A DNA stretch of 34,555 bases from an uncultured Collinsella sp. (GCA_900751695.1 CAADSS010000002.1:1-34555); one strand, 5' to 3'. Counted from the stretch's first letter, positions 16,223 through 24,808 are shown. Notes: generated by a model from the letters alone, not told the origin. Translations and numbers: made by a program.

Positions 16223-17113
16223 ATGAGTGATTTTGTCCTGACCTGTGAATCTGCCGCCGACCGAACTCGGGAGTTCTTTGACTCGCGCAATATTCCTGTC
16301 GCGTATTTTCATTACGAGATCGACGATGTTGTCTATACGGACGATCTGTATCAGTCGATTACGCCGGACAAGTTTTTTGCCCAGATTGCCGCGGGCGCCA
16401 TGCCCAAGACGTCTCAGGTGAGCGTGGGTGAGTACGAGGAGTTTTGGGAGCCGTTTGTTGCCGAGGGTAAAGACGTGCTGCACCTGACGTTGTCGTCGGG
16501 TATTTCGGGCACGTATGGATCGGCCTGCGTCGCGGCGCAGATGCTTGCGGATCGCTATCCCGAGGGCGGCAAGGTGCGCGTCATCGATTCGCTGGCGGCG
16601 TCTTCGGGCTTTGGCCTGTTGCTGGAATATGCCGCCGACGTGCGCGATAGCGGGGCTTCACTCGACGAGACGGCTGCCTGGATCGAGGAGCACAAACTCA
16701 ACCTGCACCACTGGTTCTTCTCGACCGATCTGTCGAGCTACCTACGAGGCGGTCGCATTTCGGCTGCGAGTGCGATCATCGGCACGGCGCTTAAGATTTG
16801 CCCGCTTATGACGGTCGATTGAGATGGCAAGCTGTCGCCACGTGAGAAGATTCGCACTAAGAAGCGCGCGATTTCCGAGATGGCCAAGACCATGATGGCG
16901 CACGTGCGGGACGGTGCGGATTATTCGGGTAAGTGCATCATGTCGCACTCGGCGTGCCGTGAGGATGCCGAGGCAGTTGCGGCGCTGATTGAGGAACAGG
17001 TTCCGCAGCTTAAAGGCAAGATTGAGATCAATGACATCGGTACTCTGATTGGCTCGCATACCGGACCTGGTACGGTGGCGCTCTTCTTTATGGGCGACAA
17101 GCGCGTGGATTAA
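16223..17113 (+). pseudogene. DegV-family fatty-acid-binding protein interrupted by in-frame TGA
   Basis: The reading frame from ATG 16223 (after AAGGAG) gives 199 residues of a DegV-type protein, with TSQVSVGEY, SSGISGTYGSA and LRGGRIS motifs. It then meets TGA at 16820-16822. The same frame continues without any other stop to 17113 and encodes the rest of the family: DGKLSPREKIRTKKRA directly after the stop, then SHSACREDAEAV and ending GPGTVALFFMGDKRVD. Without the stop it would be a normal protein of about 296 residues. DegV (FakB-like) proteins bind fatty acids, in some bacteria for phosphorylation by FakA. The simplest reading is a recent nonsense mutation or a base error. An intact relative lies at 31218-32078. 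Confidence 0.85.
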
Positions 17114-17154
17114 CTTGGCTCATCACGTCGCTGCGTGATTGCTCAAACGAAAAC

Positions 17155-17182
17155 GGCCCGCCTCACGTTTGTGGGGCGGGCC
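17155..17182. terminator. Bidirectional terminator between convergent genes
   Basis: A 12-bp stem (17155-17166 with 17171-17182, one G-U pair) has a 4-base loop. On the minus strand it is followed by GTTTTCGTTTG, which suits the gene ending at 17195. On the plus strand the tail is TTGCTGTTG, a weaker end for the degV gene. Confidence 0.75.
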
Positions 17183-17194
17183 TTGCTGTTGCGG

Positions 17195-18286
17195 CTAGCG
17201 TTTCTTTCCGCGGAAGAAGAAGCCGTGCAGTGACGGCTTGAGGCCGCGGTTGGCGCGATGCTCCTCGACGCGCTCGTGGATCGAAGCGACGCGCTCGATG
17301 ACTTCGTCGGGAATCGGCACATCGGGATTCATGTTCTCGACCTGGCTGACCTCGGCGGCGGCGACCTGGTCGATAATGGGCACATCGTCGCGCGAGATGA
17401 CAGGTGTGGCGTCTTCCTTCATCTTGCGATAACGCTGCATCATGTCGGTCTGTAACTGCTGGGCCGAAGGCGGCGTCCAGATGATGGCGTTGGCGCCGGC
17501 GGCGATGGTCTCACGGATGCTCTCGGGCGTCTTGCCGCCCGGCGCGATGAGCGGCAGGTTGGGATAGTGCTCGCGCAGCTCGCGTAGGACCTGGGGCGTG
17601 TTCTTGCCGGCGGCGATGTTGAGAATCTTGGCTCCGGCGCGCACCTTGGCGTGAGCATCGTCGTCGCAGCGAACGACCGTGGCGATGACGGGGATGTCGG
17701 CGATGTTGGTGATGTGCTCGACCATCTCGGCAGTGGCGGGGGAGTTGACCACACAGCCCGCCGCGCCCTGCATCTCGGAGACGGCTGCCATCTGCACGGA
17801 GCGCTTACCGGTGGTGGTGCCACCGCCCACGCCTACAAAGACCGGGCACTCGGCGACGGTCAGCAGCGCTTGCGTAATGGCGGGCTGCGGCGTGAAGGGG
17901 TAGACCGCAAAGACGGCATCGGCGTTGGAGTTGCGGATAACCGCGACATCGGTGGTGTAAATGAGCGACTTGATGCGGCGGCCGAAGAGCGTGAAGCCGC
18001 TGGCCTCCTCGATCTCGTCGGGCATGCGAAGGGCAGCCTTGCGCAGACGTCCGTCGATGGGCAGGGGCTCCATGGGGAGCAGTCCGTTGGGGGTCACGGC
18101 TACCTGGGGCTCGGTGAACTCGTCTGCGAGCTCGACCTCGGAGAAATCGACCGAGGCGACGATGTCCTCGTGTACCTCGGCGGGCACATCGATGGGAGCT
18201 TGGTCGTTTGCCGCGGCAGGCGTGTCGAAGGAGCTGGTGCCGACGAAGGCGTCGACGCGCTCATTTAGATCGTTGAGGGTATCCAT
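17195..18286 (-). CDS. TIM-barrel-like protein of unknown function
   Basis: The protein has 363 residues. The first 75 or so are acidic and look disordered. Residues from about 100 on read like a phosphate-binding beta/alpha barrel: alternating strands such as PVFVGVGGGTTTG, GCVVNSP, IPVIATVV, AKILNIAAG, LPLIAPGG and ANAIIWTPPSA. The GGGTTTG and APGGKT loops resemble phosphate grips in aldolase-type barrels such as the KDPG/KHG aldolase class. No certain catalytic lysine can be named. A basic tail (FFRGKKR) ends it. No clear ribosome binding site precedes ATG 18286. It stands alone between a terminator and a divergent small gene. Confidence 0.6.
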   Translation of the reverse strand: MDTLNDLNERVDAFVGTSSFDTPAAANDQAPIDVPAEVHEDIVASVDFSEVELADEFTEPQVAVTPNGLLPMEPLPIDGRLRKAALRMPDEIEEASGFTLFGRRIKSLIYTTDVAVIRNSNADAVFAVYPFTPQPAITQALLTVAECPVFVGVGGGTTTGKRSVQMAAVSEMQGAAGCVVNSPATAEMVEHITNIADIPVIATVVRCDDDAHAKVRAGAKILNIAAGKNTPQVLRELREHYPNLPLIAPGGKTPESIRETIAAGANAIIWTPPSAQQLQTDMMQRYRKMKEDATPVISRDDVPIIDQVAAAEVSQVENMNPDVPIPDEVIERVASIHERVEEHRANRGLKPSLHGFFFRGKKR

Positions 18287-18477
18287 GGAGGCTCGATTCT
18301 ATGTGATGACGGCCGGCGCGATGCAGCCGGAATAGCGAATGCTAAATCGTTTGACGAGTTGATTTTTCCCCGCTGCGCCATCCGTTAGACCGAAGGGCCG
18401 GCGAACGTGAAGGAGCTGTGGTGGCGGGGATCGAGGTGCTATCTTGAAAGTCCCGTTTAAAAGAGAGGTGACGCGGT

Positions 18478-18648
18478 ATGGAATTGACAGCAATGTTTGG
18501 CTCGATTGGCCTGTGTGTGGGCGCAATCGTTGTCGCCGCGGTCATCTACTTTGTGGTCACGGCCATTAAGGGCAAAAGGGCCGAACGCAAGGAGCGCACG
18601 ATGCTTAAACAGCATCGCGACCAGCAGGGCAAACGCGCACAGAGATAA
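18478..18648 (+). CDS. 56-residue single-pass membrane protein
   Basis: ATG 18478 lies seven bases after GAGAGGTG and opens a frame of 56 codons to TAA 18646-18648. The product is MELTAMFGSIG, then a membrane helix (about 8-30, CVGAIVVAAVIYFVVTAI) and a strongly basic tail (KGKRAERKER...GKRAQR). An extended -10 element (TGCTATCTT, 18437-18445) stands upstream. The good ribosome binding site, promoter and positive-inside tail argue for a real small gene. Its role is unknown. It is not related by sequence to its neighbours. Confidence 0.65.
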   Translation: MELTAMFGSIGLCVGAIVVAAVIYFVVTAIKGKRAERKERTMLKQHRDQQGKRAQR

Positions 18649-18672
18649 CTTGTTGAGTTTTGGACCCGTGCG

Positions 18673-19776
18673 CTAGCTGCGTTTTCGGATCAGGGCAATG
18701 TAGAAGCCCTCAAAGTCGCGGCTAGGCGGAATGGTCAGCGTGCCGGGCATACCGTTGGCGACGGACGAGACGTGGCCGGCGGCGATGGCCTCGGTGAGAG
18801 CGTTGCACTCGATACGCGGCTCCTCGCCGGCTTCCTGGGCGCGGCGTGCTTCGCTTTCGCTCGGCGTGCCGTCAAGGGGGATGAGCTCGCAATCCATATG
18901 CTTGTCGAGGGCCTCTTGCAGGGCGTCCTCGTTTTCCTGCGGCATGATCGAACAAGTCGAATAGACGAGCGTGCCGCCAGGTTTGAGGGCCCCCATGGCG
19001 CGGTCCAGAAGCGCGCGCTGCGAGCGGGCACACTTGCCAAGCAGCTGCTCGGTCAGGCCGCGCAGGCTTTTCTCGTTGCCGCTGATGACGGTGCCCGTGC
19101 CGGTGCAGGGGGCGTCGAGCAGGATGCGGTCGAAGCGGAAGAACTCGTCGAGCTCGCGTGCGTCGATGCGCATGACGGGCACGTTTTTGGCACCCTGGCG
19201 ATGGAGGTTTGACTCGAGCTTTTCGGCGCGGGGAATGCTCATCTCGCAGGCTGTGAGGTGCGCCTGGCCCTGGGTGAGGGCGGCGATCTGCGTCGTCTTG
19301 CCGCCAGGGGCTGCGCACATGTCCAGGATGTCCTCGCCGGCCTGAGCGCCCAACACCAAAGGCGGCATCATGGACGACAGGCTCTGCAGATAGATCTTGC
19401 CGTCGCGATAGATGTCGAGATCCCACAGATCGGAAACCTGGGCCTCGGGCAGGATAAAGGCGTCCGGGTACCATGCGACGGGGCGGTGGGCGATGGCGGC
19501 TGCGTCGAGCGCGGCGGCGATGTCCTCGGCGGTTGCCTTGAGCGTGTTGGCGCGTAGCGTGACCGGGCGTGTGGCAGCGGCGCCGAAGCCCTCGATCATG
19601 AGCTCGGCATCGGTGGGGGCATAGGCGCCGGCGACCGTGTCGACCATAAAGCGCGGCAGGTCGGCGGCGCAGGGAAGGACGGCAAGCTGGTCGGAAAGTT
19701 CGGTAGCAGCAAACTGCCTGAGCTTGAGCTCGGCCTTGACCTGCTTTTTCTGCTTACGACGACGCGGCTTGGACAT
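18673..19776 (-). CDS. rRNA m5C methyltransferase, RsmB/RsmF (NOL1/NOP2/Sun) type
   Basis: The protein has 367 residues. A basic N-terminal stretch (MSKPRRRKQKKQ) is followed by an N-terminal domain and a Rossmann SAM-binding domain. The motif DMCAAPGGKT (near 152-161) binds SAM. DAPCTGTGTV (near 222) and STCSI (near 270) carry the two cysteines used by m5C RNA methyltransferases for release and attack. GGAAGGAAAG supports ATG 19776. Length and motifs fit an enzyme that methylates a cytosine in 16S rRNA. Whether it matches RsmB or RsmF in target cannot be decided from sequence, and no separate NusB-like domain is seen. Confidence 0.88.
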   Translation of the reverse strand: MSKPRRRKQKKQVKAELKLRQFAATELSDQLAVLPCAADLPRFMVDTVAGAYAPTDAELMIEGFGAAATRPVTLRANTLKATAEDIAAALDAAAIAHRPVAWYPDAFILPEAQVSDLWDLDIYRDGKIYLQSLSSMMPPLVLGAQAGEDILDMCAAPGGKTTQIAALTQGQAHLTACEMSIPRAEKLESNLHRQGAKNVPVMRIDARELDEFFRFDRILLDAPCTGTGTVISGNEKSLRGLTEQLLGKCARSQRALLDRAMGALKPGGTLVYSTCSIMPQENEDALQEALDKHMDCELIPLDGTPSESEARRAQEAGEEPRIECNALTEAIAAGHVSSVANGMPGTLTIPPSRDFEGFYIALIRKRS

Positions 19777-19795
19777 CCGTCTTTCCTTCCACCTA

Positions 19796-19830
19796 AATGA
19801 TTATTCTGGGACGGGGATTAAAAAATCATT
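19796..19830 (+). repeat. 35-base structured repeat, copy A
   Basis: This unit has short inverted ends (AATGATT...AATCATT) around the core TTCTGGGACGGGGATTA. Its core also pairs perfectly over 17 bases with TAATCCCCGTCCCAGAA at 19831-19847, leaving a 10-base loop. An exact reverse-complement copy follows at 19870-19904 and a near-identical copy lies at 22788-22821. Confidence 0.8.
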
Positions 19831-19860
19831 TAATCCCCGTCCCAGAAAGACTACTTTGCG

Positions 19861-19913
19861 GCGCCCGGGAATGATTTTTTAATCCCCGTCCCAGAATAAT
19901 CATTCCCGGGCGC
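19861..19913. repeat. Nested palindrome containing repeat copy B
   Basis: Copy B (19870-19904) is the exact reverse complement of copy A. It is embedded in a larger palindrome: GCGCCCGGGAATGATT (19861-19876) pairs perfectly with AATCATTCCCGGGCGC (19898-19913). The structure lies just past the stop of the MetRS-like gene (19925) and could also terminate its transcript. Confidence 0.75.
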
Positions 19914-19924
19914 GTTGCGGTTGC

Positions 19925-22075
19925 CTAGTACTGGCTCTCGTGCTTGCTGAAGAAGTCGAAGCGCGGGGGCAGCGGCTTCACGCGGTGCTCGCCGGGCTTC
20001 TCGCCCAGGCTCTCCACAAACTCGTCCGTGGAGGCAAAGATGTTATCCCAGCTAAAGAAGGCGACCGGATCGACGTCGAAGTACTCGCAGATGAGCTCGC
20101 AGCCGGCCGGCACAATACCGTGCATCAGGACGGTCGCTACGCGCAGCTCGGTAAAGGCGTCGACGAGGGCCTGCGTCATGGCGGCGTTGGCCGGCTCGCC
20201 CTCGAGCTTGTTGGCGGCCTTGGAGGCATCGCTCCAGCGCTTGTTGGCGGCGCGCAGGTAGTCGTCGCACACGGCGAGCGCGCGGTGCGTCTCGAACTTG
20301 TACATGGCCTGCTCAAAGGCGAGAGCTGCCTGCTGGGCGGCTTCGACCACGGTGTCAGAAGCGGCACCGGCGGGGATGGAGCCGGTGCGGGAGGGGGTCT
20401 CGTCGCCTTCCTTGGTGGCAACGCCGTAGAAGCAGCTGCGGGCCAGGCGGTTGAAGACGCCGGTCAGCAGCGCGCTCTCCTTAAGGGCCGGATCGATAAC
20501 GCGCTTGTCGTCGCAGGCGCGCACCTCGTTGCCGTCCTTGTCCTTGCCGGTCACACGCGTGTCGTATGCCTTGGGGCTAAAGCTCACCGGCTTTTCGGAC
20601 AGGCCGAGCGACAGCCAGTGCGCGCGCATCTGCTCGCAGGTGTAGTGGTTGAGCAGGTCGTCTGCCGGCGGGGGAGGCGTCTGCGAGGACGAGCTGGCTT
20701 TTTTGCCCATGTAGAGCAGGTGATAGCAGGCGCTGACGGTGCTCTGCGTAAGGTCCCAACCCAGGGCCTCCCACATGGCGGTCTGAGCGATGCAGTAGAA
20801 ATAGATGTTGTCCTGACCGATGAACTGGTAGATCTGAGCGTCGTTAGAGCACCACCAGTCGCGCCAGTCGAGCGAGCTGTGCTGGTAGGTGGGAGCGGGT
20901 ACCTGCGTGGAATCGGCAGCGGGCTCGCCCATGAGGGCGGCATCCTGGGCGGCGACGCCCTCGGTCACGCCGGCGGCCTTGGCATCGCGTGCGAGCACGG
21001 TACGCGTATAGCTGATGGGCGCCCACAGGCTCTCGGGCCAGCACCAGCAGGTGACGTCGGAGACGCCATCGACCTCGGGCACCGGAACGCCCCAGTCGAT
21101 GTTGCCGGTGATGCGGAAGGGCACGAGTGCCTTGCCGCTGCGGAAACGCACGCCACCGTTGGCGAGCACCGCGTGGGCATCGTCGCGCTCCTTCCAGCTG
21201 GGGAAGGTGACGGTAAAGCTGCTCTTGTTGCCCTCGGGCTCCAGGACGGTGTGCTCGGGAAGCTGATCCTCGACGGCATCGAAGGCCTCGCGGAACTTGT
21301 TCTGGATGTAGAGCTGAGCCGGCAGCAGCCACTCCTCCATGGTCTTGGAGACCACGGAGCGGACCTGCGGGTTCTGGGCGAGCTTGGCGGTGTAGGTCTT
21401 CATAAAGTCGAGGTAGGCCGGCAGGTCGAAGTAGAGGTTGTCGACCGGGCGCAGCTCGGGCACCTCGCCGGTGAGCTGGCTCTTGGGCGCGATGAGCTCC
21501 TCGGGCTCAAACTGGTGACCCAGGTCGCACTCGTCGGCGTACGCCTTCTCGGACTTGCAGCCCTGGATGGGGCAGCGGCCGATCACTTGGCGGCCGTTGA
21601 GGAACGTGCCGGCCTTGGCATCGTAGAACTGCAGCGTGGAGCGCTTGGAGATGGTGCCCTGCTCGTGTAGGCGCTCGATAATCTCGGCGGTCACCTCGTT
21701 GTGAATCTGCGCAGCCGGCTCAAGGCCCGAGCCGCCGTAGATGTCGCAGCTGATGTTGTAGTTGTTGAGGGTCGCGGCCTGGCGGGAGTGATTGGACTCG
21801 ACATACTCGCCGATGGACTTGTCGTAGCCCTCGTTCTCCTTGAGCTTGCGGTAGCTCTCCATGATGGGCGAGCCGTAGCAGTCGGTGCCCGAGGTGAAGA
21901 TGACGTTCTCGCGGCCCAGGCGGTCGCGCAGGAAGCGGGCGAAGAAGTCGGCCGGGACAAAGACGCCGCCAACGTGGCCAAAGTGAAGGCCCTTGTTGCC
22001 GTAGGGCTCGCCGGCGGTAACGATGGCGCGGCGAGGCCAGCTGGGACGGTCGTTCATGGAGTATTTGGATGCCAT
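19925..22075 (-). CDS. Divergent methionyl-tRNA synthetase-like class I enzyme
   Basis: The protein has 716 residues from ATG 22075 (MASKYSMND), five bases past AAGGAG. The MetRS architecture is visible. The HIGH motif appears as HFGH at 31-34, followed by SGTDCYGSPI. A zinc-knuckle region (CPIQGC...ADEC...PKSQLTGEVPE) sits near 180-220, and WCSNDAQIYQFIGQDN lies before the second motif. The KMSKS position reads KKASSS near 456, without the usual Met-Ser-Lys. A helical anticodon-binding part follows. It may be a genuine MetRS with a drifted loop or a paralogue with another role. The extra length over usual MetRS lies mostly in the C-terminal half. Confidence 0.75.
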   Translation of the reverse strand: MASKYSMNDRPSWPRRAIVTAGEPYGNKGLHFGHVGGVFVPADFFARFLRDRLGRENVIFTSGTDCYGSPIMESYRKLKENEGYDKSIGEYVESNHSRQAATLNNYNISCDIYGGSGLEPAAQIHNEVTAEIIERLHEQGTISKRSTLQFYDAKAGTFLNGRQVIGRCPIQGCKSEKAYADECDLGHQFEPEELIAPKSQLTGEVPELRPVDNLYFDLPAYLDFMKTYTAKLAQNPQVRSVVSKTMEEWLLPAQLYIQNKFREAFDAVEDQLPEHTVLEPEGNKSSFTVTFPSWKERDDAHAVLANGGVRFRSGKALVPFRITGNIDWGVPVPEVDGVSDVTCWCWPESLWAPISYTRTVLARDAKAAGVTEGVAAQDAALMGEPAADSTQVPAPTYQHSSLDWRDWWCSNDAQIYQFIGQDNIYFYCIAQTAMWEALGWDLTQSTVSACYHLLYMGKKASSSSQTPPPPADDLLNHYTCEQMRAHWLSLGLSEKPVSFSPKAYDTRVTGKDKDGNEVRACDDKRVIDPALKESALLTGVFNRLARSCFYGVATKEGDETPSRTGSIPAGAASDTVVEAAQQAALAFEQAMYKFETHRALAVCDDYLRAANKRWSDASKAANKLEGEPANAAMTQALVDAFTELRVATVLMHGIVPAGCELICEYFDVDPVAFFSWDNIFASTDEFVESLGEKPGEHRVKPLPPRFDFFSKHESQY

Positions 22076-22207
22076 GGGACTCCTTCGCATATGGTGAGAG
22101 CGCGGCCGGGCGCAAGGCCTGGCGACGCGGTGGTCAATTCGTGCATATCGTTCGACATTATCGCACATGCGGGCGGGTACGTGGCAGGGGCGCTATCCTA
22201 AGATGCT

Positions 22208-22777
22208 ATGAATGAAATTTCCAACATACATGCGTTTGAAGACGAGGATTTCCTGCACGCCTGCTTTGTGTGGGGGATGGCAGTGCTTGGCGCATTTGCC
22301 GTGTGCCTGGTGCCGGTGTTTATGCTGCTGGGCGGGCCTGCGGACTTGGATGCGGCTGACGCTGGCGGTTGGACGGCGGTCTTAGGCTGGATAGCCGGGT
22401 TGGCTGGGGTTTCGGCGGCGTCATTTGCCGTGCATGAGCTGGTGCACGGTGTGTTTTTTAAGCTGCTGGCGCCTGCGGGCGCGAAGGTGACCTTTGGAGC
22501 GAATCGCGAGACGGCGATGATCTATGCCTGCGCCGAGGGTGTGGTGTATTCGCGCCGACGGTACGTGGCGGTTTGTCTGGCGCCGACGGTTGTTGTGACG
22601 GCGGCGTTTGCCCTGGGGTTTGCGTTCTCGGGCTATCCGCTGCTGTGCTACTTGGCGGCTGGTCTGCACTTGTCGGGCTGTGTGGGCGATTGGTATTACG
22701 TGCGGACCATTTTGCGCGACCGCCGCATTGTCGCCTGCGAGGACACATCCTTTGGCGTGCGCTTTTTCGCAAGGTAG
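22208..22777 (+). CDS. DUF3267-type membrane zincin
   Basis: The protein has 189 residues and about four membrane helices. HELVH (within FAVHELVHGVFFKLL) is an HExxH zinc motif. A later HLSGCVGDWYYV gives the third His or Asp ligand in the pattern typical of DUF3267 putative metalloproteases. The enzyme would act inside or near the membrane, like site-2 proteases and their kin. The ribosome binding site before ATG 22208 is weak. It starts a plus-strand series that continues with queH. No substrate is suggested by the neighbours. Confidence 0.75.
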   Translation: MNEISNIHAFEDEDFLHACFVWGMAVLGAFAVCLVPVFMLLGGPADLDAADAGGWTAVLGWIAGLAGVSAASFAVHELVHGVFFKLLAPAGAKVTFGANRETAMIYACAEGVVYSRRRYVAVCLAPTVVVTAAFALGFAFSGYPLLCYLAAGLHLSGCVGDWYYVRTILRDRRIVACEDTSFGVRFFAR

Positions 22778-22787
22778 TCTGTTTGGG

Positions 22788-22821
22788 ATGATTTTTCTGG
22801 GACGGGGATTAAAAAATCATT
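22788..22821 (+). repeat. 34-base structured repeat, copy C
   Basis: This is the same unit as copies A and B with a single base change near the left end. Its inverted ends ATGATTTTT/AAAAATCAT pair over nine bases. It fills the short gap between the zincin gene and queH, ending 18 bases before the queH start. Confidence 0.8.
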
Positions 22822-22839
22822 GCGTGTGAGGAGATGTTG

Positions 22840-23415
22840 ATGAAGCCGTTGTTGTTGCACGCTTGCTGTGCGCCGTGCTCGCTTGAGCCGGTTCGCCTGC
22901 TGCGCGAGGAGGGGTTTGAACCCACAATCTGCTGGACCAACCCTAATATTCAGCCTCACGATGAATGGCAGCGGCGTTTGGACGAGCTGCGCCGGTGGTG
23001 TGCCGATGGCGACATCGAGCTTATCGAGGCGGGGGAGGATCGCGAGCGCTGGGAGGCCGGCGTGGCCCCGCTGGGCGCCGATCGGCCCCGTCGCTGTCGA
23101 GCCTGCTATGCCCTGCGTCTGGCCGAGGCGTGCCGTGTGGCCCAGGAGCGCGGGTTTGAGTTTGTGGGCACGACGCTCGCCGTCTCGCCGTATCAGTTGT
23201 TCGAAACCTGCAATGATGTGTTGGAGCGTCTGGCTGCCGCCCGCGGGCTTACGCCGGTGGTTCGCGATTTTCGCCCGTATTACCCCGAGGCCACGCGTCG
23301 TTCGCGCGAGCTTGGCATGTATCGACAGAATTACTGCGGCTGCCGGTTCTCGGCCGTCGAGGCGGCCATGGATCGAGCCCGCATCCGCGACGAGCGCAAA
23401 GCCGCCAAAAAGTAG
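22840..23415 (+). CDS. queH: Epoxyqueuosine reductase QueH
   Basis: The protein has 191 residues. ATG 22840 is six bases past GAGGAG; ATG 22834 abuts that site. The QueH (DUF208) pattern is clear: LLLHACCAPCS with Cys9, Cys10 and Cys13 at the start, and YCGC near 166-168 at the end. These supply cysteines for an iron-sulfur cluster and a redox pair. QueH reduces epoxyqueuosine in tRNA to queuosine, replacing the unrelated cobalamin-dependent QueG. It stands directly before queA, which makes its substrate. Using the B12-free reductase fits an organism that appears to take up rather than freely make corrinoids. Confidence 0.93.
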   Translation: MKPLLLHACCAPCSLEPVRLLREEGFEPTICWTNPNIQPHDEWQRRLDELRRWCADGDIELIEAGEDRERWEAGVAPLGADRPRRCRACYALRLAEACRVAQERGFEFVGTTLAVSPYQLFETCNDVLERLAAARGLTPVVRDFRPYYPEATRRSRELGMYRQNYCGCRFSAVEAAMDRARIRDERKAAKK

Positions 23416-23479
23416 TTCATTTGGGACGTCAGCCTGCTAGGATGTAGAGCGGACTTTAGCTATATAAGGAGTATCCGAC

Positions 23480-24697
23480 GTGTCTATGCGTACCGATGAT
23501 TTTGACTACAACCTTCCCGAGGAACTGATTGCCCAGGCTCCTGCCGAGCCGCGCGACTCCTGCCGCCTGCTGGTGGTGGATCGCAAGGGCTCCCAGGCGG
23601 GAACGCCGCTGGAGCACGGCGGTACCGTCGAGCACCGCATCTTCCGCGACATCATCGACTATATCGAGCCGGGTGACGTGCTCGTCATCAACCAGACGCG
23701 TGTGATGCCGGCCCGCCTGATCGGTCGCAAGACGGGCTCGGGCGGCGTGGTCGAGACGCTGCTGCTCAAGCGCCGCGAGGATGTTGACCCGCTGGGCCAC
23801 GTTTGGGAGTGCCTGGTCAAGCCGGGCAAGCGTCTGAAGCCCGGTGCTCAGATTGAGTATCGCGCAGGTGGCGCCCATGCGCCCGAGGGGGCTCCTGTGG
23901 TACTGACGGCCGAGGTTGTCGACTTTGTCACCGATAGCCGCGGCGGCCGCCTGGTGCGTTTTGAGCCGGCGGGCTGCAACGCAGCCGGCGACCCACGCAC
24001 ACTCGACGAGGCCATCCACGCTGCCGGCCACGTGCCGCTGCCGCCCTACATTACCGATTACGAGGGCGATCCCGAGAAATACCAGACCGTCTACGCCATG
24101 AAGGAGGAGCACTCGGCTGCCGCTCCCACGGCGGGTCTGCACTTTACTCCCGAGCTCATGGCCGCTATCGAGGCCAAGGGCGCGAAGTTTGCCGCCGTCG
24201 AGCTCGAGGTGGGCATCGATACCTTCCGCTTGGTGGAGGAGGACGACCCTACGCAGCACGTGATGCACACCGAGCGCTACCACGTGTCTCAGGAGGTTGT
24301 CGATGCCGTGCATAAGGCGAAGGCCGAGGGGCATCGCGTGATCGCCGTCGGCACCACCGCAGTGCGCTCGCTCGAGAGCGCGTTTGACGTGGATGCCCCG
24401 GTGTCCGATCCGGCCGTGACGGCGCGCTATTTTGAAGGCCGCGAGGACGGGGCCGACACGCTCGGCCGCGGTGACATCGTGGTGCGCGAGAACGCCACGA
24501 CGCAGCTCTACCTCATGCCCGGCTCGACCTATCACGTGGTTGACGCACTGATCACGAACTTCCACGTGCCGCGCTCTACGCTCATGATGCTCGTGAGCGC
24601 GCTTGCCTCCCGCGACCAGATCATGGATGCCTACGCCGCTGCTATCGAAGAACGTTACCGCTTCTTCAGCTTCGGCGACGCCATGCTCATCTTGTAG
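23480..24697 (+). CDS. queA: S-adenosylmethionine:tRNA ribosyltransferase-isomerase QueA
   Basis: The protein has 405 residues. GTG 23480 is eight bases after AAGGAG, better spaced than ATG 23486. QueA marks are DFDYNLPEELIAQ at the start, VLVINQTRVMPARL, the PPYI and EKYQTVYA region, HSAAAPTAGLHFT, HTERYHVSQ, VGTTAVRSLES and NFHVPRSTLMMLVSA near the end. The enzyme transfers and rearranges the ribose of SAM onto preQ1 in tRNA, giving epoxyqueuosine, which QueH then reduces. It is 64 bases after queH. Two hairpins, the second T-tailed, follow at 24697-24808. Confidence 0.95.
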   Translation: MSMRTDDFDYNLPEELIAQAPAEPRDSCRLLVVDRKGSQAGTPLEHGGTVEHRIFRDIIDYIEPGDVLVINQTRVMPARLIGRKTGSGGVVETLLLKRREDVDPLGHVWECLVKPGKRLKPGAQIEYRAGGAHAPEGAPVVLTAEVVDFVTDSRGGRLVRFEPAGCNAAGDPRTLDEAIHAAGHVPLPPYITDYEGDPEKYQTVYAMKEEHSAAAPTAGLHFTPELMAAIEAKGAKFAAVELEVGIDTFRLVEEDDPTQHVMHTERYHVSQEVVDAVHKAKAEGHRVIAVGTTAVRSLESAFDVDAPVSDPAVTARYFEGREDGADTLGRGDIVVRENATTQLYLMPGSTYHVVDALITNFHVPRSTLMMLVSALASRDQIMDAYAAAIEERYRFFSFGDAMLIL

Positions 24698-24808
24698 GTT
24701 ACGGCGTTTTACAAACGCCGTAACCGGTCGACGCTGCGCGGGCCGCATTTGGACAATCTGACGTTCAACTTCAAGGGCGCGACCAGAAGGTCAGCGCCCT
24801 TTCGTTTC
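24697..24808 (+). terminator. Double hairpin terminator after queA
   Basis: Hairpin 1 (24697-24709 with 24713-24725) is a perfect 13-bp stem that begins at the last base of the queA stop codon. Hairpin 2 (24773-24801, arms AAGGGCGCGACC and GGTCaGCGCCCTT with one bulge) is followed by TTTCGTTTC and should be the actual terminator. Confidence 0.75.

Noticed and set aside
16820..16860. Selenocysteine recoding at the TGA in the degV gene
   Set aside because: The downstream hairpin has only four pairs and the site does not correspond to a cysteine in related proteins.
23416..23479. PreQ1 riboswitch before queA
   Set aside because: The short leader has no preQ1 aptamer pattern (no compact hairpin with an A-rich tail near the ribosome binding site).
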